NCBI GenBank assembly: GCA_910577075.1
Contig: CAJTKV010000008.1
Coordinates: 1-20,610, forward strand
Reading direction: 5' to 3'
Source of the DNA: an uncultured Bacilli bacterium
Lineage (GTDB): Bacteria > Bacillota_I > Bacilli_A > RF39 > UBA660
Length of the DNA stretch: 20,610 bases
Part shown: piece after piece, positions 13,962 through 20,610 of the stretch
How positions within the stretch are numbered: position 1 is the first letter of the stretch
How the letters are laid out: every line of letters begins with the position of its first letter
Notes under the pieces: generated by a model
Seen by the model: the letters and a program-made list of their open reading frames with translations, nothing else
What the model was told of the DNA's origin: nothing
Databases searched by the model: none
Translations under genes and position numbers: made by a program

Positions 13962-14942
13962 CTATTTATTAATGTCAATTTTAAAAAGATAATTTATTGT
14001 ACTAACACTTGCATTAATTATCAATATCATTAATAAAGGTAAAAACCATATCTTAGTAAAACATTTAAACAAGTCAATCTTAAGCCAAAATAGAAAGCAA
14101 AGCAGAATTAAAATTAACACAAATGAAATTAAATACGAACTCAATAAATACAGTGAAAGTATTACCAAATAATTTAACAAAATATTGGTTTTAGTATATC
14201 CCAAATTTGCAAATATTATTACATCTTTTCTTTGTTCATATAAAAAATTATAAGATAAAAAAGATGTTGTAATAACTGTTACAATTATTAAAAAAAGTAA
14301 GATTATTTTAATAATCAAATATAGCCTTGAATACACCATTAAATCACTTGATCCTGTATTATTAGAATTTGCATCTATTTCTCTTTCCTTCAAATAATTC
14401 AAAGTTTTATCAATATCATAATAATCTTTTAGAACAATTAAAATAGAATTGTTTCCTATTCCCTTCTCAAAAAAATACTTTGCCAATCTTTGATTAATAA
14501 AAATTACATTATTTCCTATATTATTATCATATACAATATTTTCAATTACTAAATCATCTATAATGATCGATTTCTCTTTATAGTCTGCATTTATTATTAT
14601 TCCATAAGTATCATTTGCAAAGTCTATCTCATCAGTTGAAATTTGATACATATTTTCATCAATTTGATATTTATCAATTAAAACACTATATTCTATTTTT
14701 TCTATACTACTACTAAAATTGCTAATAAAAGAATTAATATCTTCTTTTTTATCCATATTATTAATAAAGATAGTTTTATTGTCATTACTATTAACTATTA
14801 GATTAATTTGATTTTTAGAATAAGTTTGTACTAATAATATAAAAAATATAAAAATACAAATTATAACATTTAATAATATATAATTTTTAAATGTTTTTCT
14901 TCTATAAAAAGATTTTATATTTAAAACAATTGCATTAATCAT
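13962..14942 (-). CDS. ABC transporter permease, FtsX-like (second of two)
   Basis: A 326-residue protein with one N-terminal membrane helix (about 22-42), a large extracytoplasmic domain (about 43-205) rich in Ile, Asn and Asp, and three C-terminal helices (about 208-232, 255-282 and 300-318). The cytoplasmic loop VIIFANLGYTKTNILLNY is the FtsX/MacB-type coupling region that contacts the ATPase. This is the four-helix FtsX topology of MacB-type mechanotransmission transporters. The start overlaps the preceding permease gene by eight bases. The two permeases are diverged, so a heterodimer is expected. It is last in the intact transporter block, and a gene relic follows at once. The substrate is unknown. 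Confidence 0.8.
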   Translation of the reverse strand: MINAIVLNIKSFYRRKTFKNYILLNVIICIFIFFILLVQTYSKNQINLIVNSNDNKTIFINNMDKKEDINSFISNFSSSIEKIEYSVLIDKYQIDENMYQISTDEIDFANDTYGIIINADYKEKSIIIDDLVIENIVYDNNIGNNVIFINQRLAKYFFEKGIGNNSILIVLKDYYDIDKTLNYLKEREIDANSNNTGSSDLMVYSRLYLIIKIILLFLIIVTVITTSFLSYNFLYEQRKDVIIFANLGYTKTNILLNYLVILSLYLLSSYLISFVLILILLCFLFWLKIDLFKCFTKIWFLPLLMILIINASVSTINYLFKIDINK

Positions 14943-16095
14943 TTATAATTTCACCTAAATCTAAAGAATCTATTGTTTTAAGTGATAAACAAGTTGATAA
15001 AAACAATGATATCAAAGTAATTAAAATTTCAAACACCAAAATAGTTAAAGATATATGGACATTCATATTATAGAGAATAGGATCTGTTTGCAAAAACAAA
15101 GCAGATATATTTTTTATTAAAATAACAGATATTACAAATGATAAAACATACGAAATAATAGCAAGAATAATGTTTTCTAAATAGAAAATTTTCTTAATTT
15201 CAGTATCTTTATAACCACATACTTTTAAAATTCCTATATTTTTTGCTTCCTTAACAACTCTCCTTGAAGAAATAGCATAACAAAATAATATAAAAATAAC
15301 TATTAATATAACCCCTGCTATACTTATTACACGCAATACATTATTACCCGCCTCAGTATCCAATTGAGTAGTTCGAACATAACTGCTTTCATCTAAATTA
15401 GAAAATACATCATTTATATTATCTATATCATCTAAAAAAACTAAGAAACCGTCCTTTTCTGCTTTTTTGGATTGATATTGTAAGTTCAATTTTTTTAAAG
15501 TTGAGTGATTTACATAACAGGCATCAGGATAAGAAAAATCTGAAGAAGCATCAAAAACACCAGCAAGCTTTAGTTCAATATCATATTCATCTAAATATCG
15601 TATTTTTATTTTTTCTCCAATATATTTTTCTAAATTGACTATTTTATTTTTATCAAAACCTCCCGAATAAATATTTGAATCAGGATAAAAATTATTTGGG
15701 CAAATAATCTCATCTTCTCCTATAGTTAAATCCGATCCACTTACAATTTTTTTTATATTAGGAATCCCGCCTATCAATCTTGCTGATCCATCCAAGGCTT
15801 CTGTAACGAGATCACTAAATACTCCAAATTCATTATACTCCGCAAAAGAAAAAATATCTAAAACATGCGGATTTTCTTTTGCCTCATTTAATCTTTTTGA
15901 AGAATTTATATAAGCAATATTAAAATCATACGATTTTTCAGTCATTGAACTCCAAAAACTAATAAGACTATTGTAATATGAAAATCCTACAATAACTGTT
16001 ACATTAAGCATAATTAATAATATAACAAAGAAAAAATTAGACTTATTTCTTTTTATATTATTAATAACTATTTTAAATAAATTACTCATCCTCAT
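14935..16095 (-). CDS. ABC transporter permease, FtsX-like (first of two)
   Basis: A 386-residue FtsX-domain permease. One helix lies near the N-terminus (about 18-38), a 200-residue extracytoplasmic domain follows, and three helices come after residue 245 (about 248-273, 302-327 and 340-366). The loop EAKNIGILKVCGYKDTEIKK is a textbook FtsX coupling segment. I choose the ATG at 16095 because AAGGGTGA lies five bases upstream; an upstream GTG at 16104 and a later ATG at 16089 are less well placed. It overlaps the ATPase gene by 14 bases and the second permease by eight, so all three are translationally coupled. Family knowledge suggests outward force transmission, extrusion of amphipathic compounds or lipoprotein handling rather than classical nutrient uptake. 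Confidence 0.85.
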   Translation of the reverse strand: MRMSNLFKIVINNIKRNKSNFFFVILLIMLNVTVIVGFSYYNSLISFWSSMTEKSYDFNIAYINSSKRLNEAKENPHVLDIFSFAEYNEFGVFSDLVTEALDGSARLIGGIPNIKKIVSGSDLTIGEDEIICPNNFYPDSNIYSGGFDKNKIVNLEKYIGEKIKIRYLDEYDIELKLAGVFDASSDFSYPDACYVNHSTLKKLNLQYQSKKAEKDGFLVFLDDIDNINDVFSNLDESSYVRTTQLDTEAGNNVLRVISIAGVILIVIFILFCYAISSRRVVKEAKNIGILKVCGYKDTEIKKIFYLENIILAIISYVLSFVISVILIKNISALFLQTDPILYNMNVHISLTILVFEILITLISLFLSTCLSLKTIDSLDLGEIIND

Positions 16096-16756
16096 ACAGT
16101 TCACCCTTATTCATATTTAACACTATATCTGCATATTTTTTTATTTTAGGATTATGAGTGACAACAATAACACATTTTCCTTCTTCACTGGACAATTTTT
16201 TTAATAACTCAAATATATACTTTTCGTTTTTCTCATCCAAATTGCCCGTTGGCTCATCAGCTAAAATAATCGAGGGATTATTAATTAGTGCTCTTGCAAA
16301 TGCTACTCTTTGCTGTTCTCCACCACTTAGTTCTCTCGGATAATGATTAATTCTATCATTCAAACCTACATCATTCAAATTTTTTTTAGCTCTTATTATT
16401 GCTTCGTCTTTAGTCATACTCTTATTTATAAAGGTTGGCAAAAGAACATTTTCTAATGACGTCATATTATGATTTAATAAAAATGATTGGTAAACTAATC
16501 CTATATTTCTATTTCTAATTTTGGCAAATTCATTTTTCCCAACAATTAAATTATTATCAAATAATATACTTCCTTCATCTGGTGTTATTATTCCTGAGAT
16601 AATATTAATCAATGTTGTCTTACCTGCTCCACTATCTCCCATGATCGCATAAAATTTATTTTCAAAAAAACTGTAATTAACATTACTCAAAACTTTTACA
16701 ATTTTACCATCCTTAACATAATTTTTAGTACATCCTCTTATTTCTATCTTACTCAT
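16082..16756 (-). CDS. ABC transporter ATP-binding protein, MacB/LolD type
   Basis: A 224-residue ATPase with all motifs intact: Walker A GDSGAGKTT (40-48), Q-loop Q90, signature LSGGEQQR (143-150), Walker B IILADEP (163-169) followed by TGNLD, and switch His H201. Length and the DEPTGNLD pattern place it in the MacB/LolD/FtsE group, which pairs with FtsX-like permeases. The start at 16756 is backed by AGAAGG six bases upstream; a longer frame from 16786 lacks a good site and adds ten residues absent in relatives. The ATG overlaps the stop of the small XRE gene by one base (TAATG). It is the motor for the two following permeases. Confidence 0.92.
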   Translation of the reverse strand: MSKIEIRGCTKNYVKDGKIVKVLSNVNYSFFENKFYAIMGDSGAGKTTLINIISGIITPDEGSILFDNNLIVGKNEFAKIRNRNIGLVYQSFLLNHNMTSLENVLLPTFINKSMTKDEAIIRAKKNLNDVGLNDRINHYPRELSGGEQQRVAFARALINNPSIILADEPTGNLDEKNEKYIFELLKKLSSEEGKCVIVVTHNPKIKKYADIVLNMNKGELYEDE

Positions 16757-16932
16757 TACAATCCTTCTTTCAAAAATGGCATACACATTCCAATTAATGA
16801 ATTTGCATTACAACGTTCCCATTTTGAAACAGTTGTAACATGCACATCCAAGTAATCTGCTAATTGCTTTTGTGTTATATTTTTTTGTTTTCTTCTTTTT
16901 GCAATAAACTTTCCCATTTCATTCAAATCCAT
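16756..16932 (-). CDS. Short XRE-family helix-turn-helix protein, C-terminally truncated
   Basis: A 58-residue protein whose first 45 residues are a standard XRE helix-turn-helix: GKFIAKRRKQKNITQKQLAD, then YLDVHVTTVSKWER. The usual Gly-x-x-x-P-D and Leu-rich helices after KWER are replaced by CNANSLIGMCMPFLKEGL and a stop, so helix 5 and any effector domain are missing. GAGGAG seven bases before the ATG is a strong site. Its stop overlaps the ATPase start, so it is the operon's own small DNA-binding protein. It could be an autorepressor, or a stub retained because its reading couples translation of the ATPase. Loss of the C-terminal part by deletion is likely. Confidence 0.75.
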   Translation of the reverse strand: MDLNEMGKFIAKRRKQKNITQKQLADYLDVHVTTVSKWERCNANSLIGMCMPFLKEGL

Positions 16933-16946
16933 AATATCACTCCTCA

Positions 16947-17954
16947 CTATTTTACCAATACCTTATTTAAATCTAAAATCAATATTTTATCTACTTTATC
17001 TTGAGCATTATAGTATTTACTTGCACTAGATTCAAATATTACATATAACTTATCATCTCTTATATCTATTTGTTCAGCCATAGGAGGAATCTCAATCTGT
17101 CTAATAATTGATTTGTCATATTCTTTAATATCATCATCATATTCATAAATATATAAATTTGACTTTGTTCTTCTATTAAAAGAAGTACTAACTATTAAAT
17201 ATTTCTTATCATTAATTTCATAGAATGATATACCTTGGACCTTTTTAGGTAAGTAAAAAGAATCTATATATTCCAAATGTATCTTACCATTTGTAGATAC
17301 CCGATATTTTTTTACAATACATTTTTTAGTCTTATAAAAATTTCCTATATATAAATAATCTCCATCAACTTCTACATAGGCAACTAAGTTTTTCTCATCA
17401 TCTTGATAATCTGTTAATCCATCTCCAACATTTTTAAAACTCCTTATCTTCTTAATTGTTTTCTTTTCTAAAAATTCAAAAGCATTATAGACGTTTAATA
17501 CCCCATTATCAGCAGGTAGCCAAATTAAATCATTCACATCATCATAAGCTATTCCCCCAACATGTGATTTTGTATCTAATTTAACCTTATTGACTATTTC
17601 ACCCGAATTATTTAAAACATAAACTTCAGATAATTCATCCCCATCATAATAGCCAGATATTAAAATATAATCATGCATTAAAGTTATACCTTGAGGAATA
17701 AATTTTTTCATTAATGGAATTTTTATATTCGCTTCAATTAAAACATTTTTTAAAACCGGATATTTTTCTAGCAATGCATAAATATTTTCATTAATTAAAT
17801 CATAATTAACTTCTTCAGCAAAGACATCATCAGAATGAATTTTCTCTTCTTCGTAATTTAAAAAATCAAAAAAGTCATCGCCATTAGATTTACCCATACA
17901 GGATAAACATATAAAGAAAATTAGAAAAACTATTAAAAACAGAATCTTTTTCAT
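16947..17954 (-). CDS. Secreted beta-propeller-like lipoprotein
   Basis: A 335-residue protein from the ATG at 17954. The signal peptide MKKILFLIVFLIFFICLSC places the likely lipidated Cys at 19, although the lipobox is not ideal. After an acidic linker, repeated strand patterns occur from about residue 95: FIPQGITLMHDYILISGYYD, HVGGIAYDDVNDLIWLPADNG, KVQGISFYEINDKKYLIVS and AEQIDIRDDKLYVIF. These Gly-Ile and Asp-x-Leu-Tyr/Trp-Val repeats are typical of beta-propeller blades such as YncE-like or SdiA-regulated-like proteins; ligand or enzyme role is unknown. A TTG at 17960 with AGGAG seven bases upstream is an alternative start. It lies 14 bases before the XRE-ABC genes and could be their extracellular receptor or accessory subunit (inference). 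Its 3' end is duplicated at 13905. Confidence 0.78.
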   Translation of the reverse strand: MKKILFLIVFLIFFICLSCMGKSNGDDFFDFLNYEEEKIHSDDVFAEEVNYDLINENIYALLEKYPVLKNVLIEANIKIPLMKKFIPQGITLMHDYILISGYYDGDELSEVYVLNNSGEIVNKVKLDTKSHVGGIAYDDVNDLIWLPADNGVLNVYNAFEFLEKKTIKKIRSFKNVGDGLTDYQDDEKNLVAYVEVDGDYLYIGNFYKTKKCIVKKYRVSTNGKIHLEYIDSFYLPKKVQGISFYEINDKKYLIVSTSFNRRTKSNLYIYEYDDDIKEYDKSIIRQIEIPPMAEQIDIRDDKLYVIFESSASKYYNAQDKVDKILILDLNKVLVK

Positions 17955-18035
17955 AATCAAACTCACTACTCCTAACTCAAAACTCACACAGTTTCTTTTT
18001 CATTTTTTTTACACTATCATAGTACCACAAAAATA

Positions 18036-18065
18036 TAAAAAAGGGATGTGAATTATATTCACATC
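18036..18065 (-). terminator. Rho-independent terminator after the membrane XRE gene
   Basis: A perfect 9-bp stem, GATGTGAAT (18045-18053) with ATTCACATC (18057-18065), has a three-base loop. On the minus strand it is followed by CCC and six T residues. It separates the regulator gene from the lipoprotein operon. A run of T residues on the plus side could make it act in both directions. Confidence 0.75.
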
Positions 18066-18078
18066 TCCTTTTAACTGC

Positions 18079-18093
18079 GCAACTACAGGTTGC
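18079..18093. repeat. Short inverted repeat next to the terminator
   Basis: GCAAC (18079-18083) and GTTGC (18089-18093) flank a five-base loop between the regulator's stop codon and the 18045-18065 hairpin. On the plus strand a long T-rich stretch follows, so it may act as a terminator in that direction, although no plus-strand gene is present. Confidence 0.45.
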
Positions 18094-18097
18094 ATTT

Positions 18098-19225
18098 TTA
18101 TTTTTTTAATATTTCATCAACTATTTTTTCAAATATATTTATATCTTCTAAAACAGTTTCACAATTGCCTTCTATACATCTTTTATCTTGTATATTGTAA
18201 GAATATATTTGTTCATTAGGTTCAGATTCAAATGTTTTATTCAAATAGAAAAACTCTGAATTAAATCCCATATAATCATATTCATAGTCATCTTGGCCAT
18301 CATTAAAGAATATTCTTATATAATCTTCCATAGCTATAATTTTATATTTCTTTTTATTATACTTTATAACAACATAACCCTCGTCTTCTTTATATTTTTC
18401 ATATACTTTCTTGGCCTTTTCATATAGAGCAGTTTTTTCATAAACTTCTTCACTAATCTTCTTATCATTGCCAATTGAAGGATACTTCTTTATAAATATG
18501 CTATTATTTATATACTCTCTAGAAAAAGATAATTTTGTTTTTTCCTGTGTACCATCTTTTAAATTTATTTCCAAATAGAGATTATTCATAAAGTCATCTA
18601 TTTTTTCAAAATCCACATATTCGTTATAACCATTATAATCTACAAAGAAAAAATAATCTAAAAATGATGCACTAACAACATCTTTTCTTTCATTATCTAT
18701 TTCATAGTAAATATTTACCATATCTACATCTTCTTCATTTACATCACTATCGAAATCTAGATAAAAATAAACTCTATCTCTCGTAACAAAAAATAAACCT
18801 TGTCTTATTACTACAGAATTCTCATCAGTATGAATAGAATAAACCTTTACTGAACTATAAAAATTTATAAAGAATGATAATAACAGTAAAAATACTGAAA
18901 TAAATATTACTCCTATCAAAATCGATATTCTACTTTTTTGTCTTTTCACTTTGGAATTTAAATAATCATAAATATTTAATTTTATATTATCAATTAAATC
19001 TTCATTATTTTTATTTTTTCTCTCTCCTGCTAATATCTCATCGACAGATATTTTATATAATTTACTTAAAGAGATTAAATTAGATGAAGAAAGAGTAACC
19101 ATTCCCTTTTCCCACTTGCTTACTAAAGAGCGGTCAATGTATAATTTTTCGGCAAACTCCGCCTGACTCCATTTTTTCTCTTCTCTTAACATTCTTAAGA
19201 ATTTTCCTATTTTTTCTTGATTCAT
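18098..19225 (-). CDS. Membrane-anchored XRE-family regulator with extracytoplasmic domain
   Basis: A 375-residue protein. Residues 5-62 are an XRE helix-turn-helix (WSQAEFAEKL, RSLVSKWEKG, and the ISVDEIL end helix); a charged linker follows. One membrane helix lies at about 99-123, and a 250-residue outer domain is rich in Asp, Tyr and Phe. The end of that domain has a CIEGNC pair that could form a disulfide. The architecture, DNA-binding inside and sensing domain outside, is that of one-component membrane regulators. The outer domain belongs to no family I recognise. The ATG at 19225 follows GGTGAT; a TTG one codon earlier is less likely. It has its own promoter and terminator. A role in controlling the adjacent lipoprotein-ABC operon is plausible by position only. 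Confidence 0.8.
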   Translation of the reverse strand: MNQEKIGKFLRMLREEKKWSQAEFAEKLYIDRSLVSKWEKGMVTLSSSNLISLSKLYKISVDEILAGERKNKNNEDLIDNIKLNIYDYLNSKVKRQKSRISILIGVIFISVFLLLLSFFINFYSSVKVYSIHTDENSVVIRQGLFFVTRDRVYFYLDFDSDVNEEDVDMVNIYYEIDNERKDVVSASFLDYFFFVDYNGYNEYVDFEKIDDFMNNLYLEINLKDGTQEKTKLSFSREYINNSIFIKKYPSIGNDKKISEEVYEKTALYEKAKKVYEKYKEDEGYVVIKYNKKKYKIIAMEDYIRIFFNDGQDDYEYDYMGFNSEFFYLNKTFESEPNEQIYSYNIQDKRCIEGNCETVLEDINIFEKIVDEILKK

Positions 19226-19242
19226 CAAACATCACCAACAAT

Positions 19243-19270
19243 ATAATACCAAAAAATTCTTTTTTTTCAA
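19243..19270 (-). promoter_or_regulatory. Candidate sigma-A promoter for the membrane XRE gene
   Basis: On the minus strand, TTGAAA (19265-19270) and TATTAT (19243-19248) are separated by 16 bases, 17 bases before the start codon. Confidence 0.45.
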
Positions 19271-19286
19271 ATATTTTCTATTCCAT

Positions 19287-19315
19287 AAAAAAACTTAAAA
19301 ATATATTTTAAGTTT
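19287..19315 (-). terminator. Rho-independent terminator of the PH-domain gene
   Basis: A perfect 10-bp stem, AAACTTAAAA (19291-19300) with TTTTAAGTTT (19306-19315), has an ATATA loop. Seven T residues follow on the minus strand. It starts at the gene's stop codon. Confidence 0.8.
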
Positions 19316-19751
19316 ATACTTTATCAATATAGTTGATTCCTCTTTCCATAACATCAGCTTCTATATAATCTCTTAAAAGCTTGCGGACTTCACTACATCT
19401 TTTTATATTTTTGATTTCTATAATTATTCCGGCTCTAGAAGATGTTGAATGACTATCTACTTTAACAGTTATTGTCCCTACTTTAAATAATCGTTGCCAA
19501 ACACTTTCTTTCATATCAGGATCTTTAAGCAAATAAAGTTCAATTGTATCCGTATGTCTATTAAAGAATCCCTTTGTTACAATCAATTCATCTTTACTTA
19601 TTTTATACCAAGTAAAATTTAAATGAAGTGTCGATAGAATAGTTCCCCAAAGACCACTTGGTTGATCTTCCCATACGATATTAAAATCTGGATTATCAAC
19701 GGTCGTACTTCGCTTATCCTTTATAATTTGTTCACGTGTCTTTGCTTCCAT
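19314..19751 (-). CDS. Bacterial PH-domain protein (bPH2/DUF304-like)
   Basis: A 145-residue soluble protein without signal peptide. After a 25-residue lead it carries a beta-rich domain with the order typical of bacterial PH (DUF304/YdbT-like) domains: TWYKISKDELIVTKGFFNRHT, then DTIELYLLKD, WQRLFKVGTITVKV and IIIEIKNIK. A C-terminal helix with SEVRKLLRDYIEADVMERGI closes the domain. The usual flanking membrane helices of YdbS/YdbT proteins are absent, so it is a stand-alone PH module. Such domains act as membrane-surface or oligomerisation modules; the specific role is unknown. AAGGA sits eight bases before the ATG. A TATAAT at 19775-19780 could be its -10, although no good -35 is visible. 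Confidence 0.82.
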   Translation of the reverse strand: MEAKTREQIIKDKRSTTVDNPDFNIVWEDQPSGLWGTILSTLHLNFTWYKISKDELIVTKGFFNRHTDTIELYLLKDPDMKESVWQRLFKVGTITVKVDSHSTSSRAGIIIEIKNIKRCSEVRKLLRDYIEADVMERGINYIDKV

Positions 19752-19786
19752 AACATCATTCCTTCTATAAAAATATTATATCATAA

Positions 19787-20610
19787 TTATGGAATATATA
19801 AAGTATTTCCAATCGTCAGTGTATTACTTTTTAAATTATTTAACTTCTTTATGGCATCTACTGTTGTATTATATTTTTTAGCAATGCTATATAAAGTATC
19901 TCCTGATTTAATGACATAAATCTTATTATCACCTAATGTTAATATTTCTCCCACACTTATTAAGTTGTTAGTCTTATTGTTCAAAAGTTTCAACTTATCA
20001 ACAGATAAACCAAACTTTCTCGCAATACTATAAAGGGTATCTCCCACTTGTACTGTATACACATTGGGATTATTATTCTCCATTTCTTTTTGGTTTGGCA
20101 ATTCCAGAACACTTCCAATTGTTAAGGTATTATTTTTTAAATTATTTATTCTTTTTATCTCATCCACTGTCGTATTATATTTACTTGCAATACTGTATAA
20201 TGTATCTCCTGATTTAACTATATATGTATTCTCTTTATTTGAAATACTTGGAGTCGTCGGTTTTGTTGGCTTAGATTCTGGCAATTTTAATGTATTGCCA
20301 ACTGTCAGGGTATTACCCTTTAAATTGTTTAGTTTCTTGATTTCATCTACCGTCGTATTATGTTTAGTAGCAATACTATATAGAGTATCTCCCTCTTTGA
20401 TGACATAACCACCCTTATTATTCGCCCCAATATAGTCTAATACAGCCTCAGCTACTGCATTAGCCATCGCTTCATAATCATTTTTAATAATATTGGCATC
20501 TCCACTATTATCTACATACCCATATCTTACAATGATGGTCTCATATCCCGGAGTATTCCTTGTAATATAATAATAATCCTTGGAAGTATCCGTCGGCCAT
20601 CTATATTGAT
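19787..20610 (-). CDS. Amidase_3-like cell wall hydrolase with four LysM repeats, partial
   Basis: The frame stays open to the right edge, so the N-terminus lies beyond 20610; 273 residues are visible. The first 60 resemble the C-terminal part of N-acetylmuramoyl-L-alanine amidase family 3 (YYYITRNTPGYETIIVRYGYVDN, given here as its ends ITRNT and RYGYVDN, then YEAMANAVAEAVLDYIG). In that family the strand usually reads (V)E-x-G-F, and the Glu is catalytic; here Arg occupies that place. Four LysM domains follow at about 68-110, 129-172, 183-225 and 230-273, each beginning Y-x-x-x-GDTLYSIA. They bind N-acetylglucosamine in peptidoglycan or spore cortex. A Pro/Thr/Lys linker separates the first two. 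The ATG at 20467 is internal, not the true start. The likely role is cell-wall or spore-cortex remodelling. Confidence 0.82.
   Translation of the reverse strand, partial: QYRWPTDTSKDYYYITRNTPGYETIIVRYGYVDNSGDANIIKNDYEAMANAVAEAVLDYIGANNKGGYVIKEGDTLYSIATKHNTTVDEIKKLNNLKGNTLTVGNTLKLPESKPTKPTTPSISNKENTYIVKSGDTLYSIASKYNTTVDEIKRINNLKNNTLTIGSVLELPNQKEMENNNPNVYTVQVGDTLYSIARKFGLSVDKLKLLNNKTNNLISVGEILTLGDNKIYVIKSGDTLYSIAKKYNTTVDAIKKLNNLKSNTLTIGNTLYIP
19793..20408 (-). repeat. Tandem LysM-coding repeats (four units)
   Basis: Four units of about 130 bases encode LysM domains. Units 1, 2 and 4 are close in DNA sequence as well as protein (shared NTTVD-IK--NNLK core), while unit 3 is diverged. This suggests recent duplication or gene conversion among three of them. 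Confidence 0.75.

Noticed and set aside
10400..18000. Rearranged region considered as a prophage, integrative element or transposon
   Set aside because: No integrase, transposase, phage, conjugation or tRNA attachment site is visible; the duplications can arise by local recombination.
20064..20408. Plus-strand 114-codon open frame opposite the LysM repeats
   Set aside because: Its repetition simply mirrors the LysM units on the other strand.

Overview
The window is very AT-rich chromosomal DNA from a low-GC Bacillota. TGG encodes Trp and several genes end in TGA, so the standard bacterial code applies rather than the Mycoplasma code. CotJB- and CotJC-type spore-coat genes, a LysM cell-wall amidase, a UPF0316 protein and small GtrA/GT2 envelope genes suggest a spore-former of the Bacilli/Erysipelotrichia-like gut lineages. 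That placement is an inference, since no marker gene is present. Almost all genes lie on the minus strand; the exceptions are the first gene and the cotJ pair.

Positions 1-10,400 look like core or housekeeping DNA. A plus-strand gene of unknown function with a low-complexity tail (127-870) meets, at a bidirectional terminator, a minus-strand pair encoding a GT2 glycosyltransferase and a large GT-C-like membrane protein. A UPF0316 membrane protein follows, diverging from a cotJB-cotJC operon whose first product carries a CotJA-like N-terminal part. Then come a cytoplasmic metallophosphoesterase, a DUF3419-like SAM-dependent transferase, a GtrA-family membrane protein and a PMCA-type Ca2+ P-type ATPase. 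The GT2, GT-C and GtrA proteins together resemble a three-component undecaprenyl-phosphate-sugar glycosylation system.

Positions 10,400-18,000 form an accessory-looking region. It is more AT-rich and full of orphan membrane proteins and lipoproteins. It has been rearranged: a membrane-protein/anchored-protein pair is tandemly duplicated with one partner reduced to a fragment (10,569-12,705), a 53-bp near-identical remnant of a lipoprotein gene lies about 3 kb from the intact copy, and at least one frameshifted gene tail is visible. Its core is a five-gene set read as one operon: secreted beta-propeller-like lipoprotein, truncated XRE repressor, MacB/LolD-type ABC ATPase and two FtsX-like permeases. 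It is followed by small membrane proteins and a lipoprotein. The substrate is unknown; export or sensing of a membrane-active compound is a guess from the transporter class.

Positions 18,000-20,610 hold a membrane-anchored XRE-type regulator with an extracytoplasmic domain (a candidate sensor-regulator for the adjacent operon), a bacterial PH-domain protein, and the C-terminal part of an Amidase_3-type enzyme with four LysM repeats. This last gene runs off the right edge. No rRNA, tRNA, CRISPR array or complete mobile element was seen.
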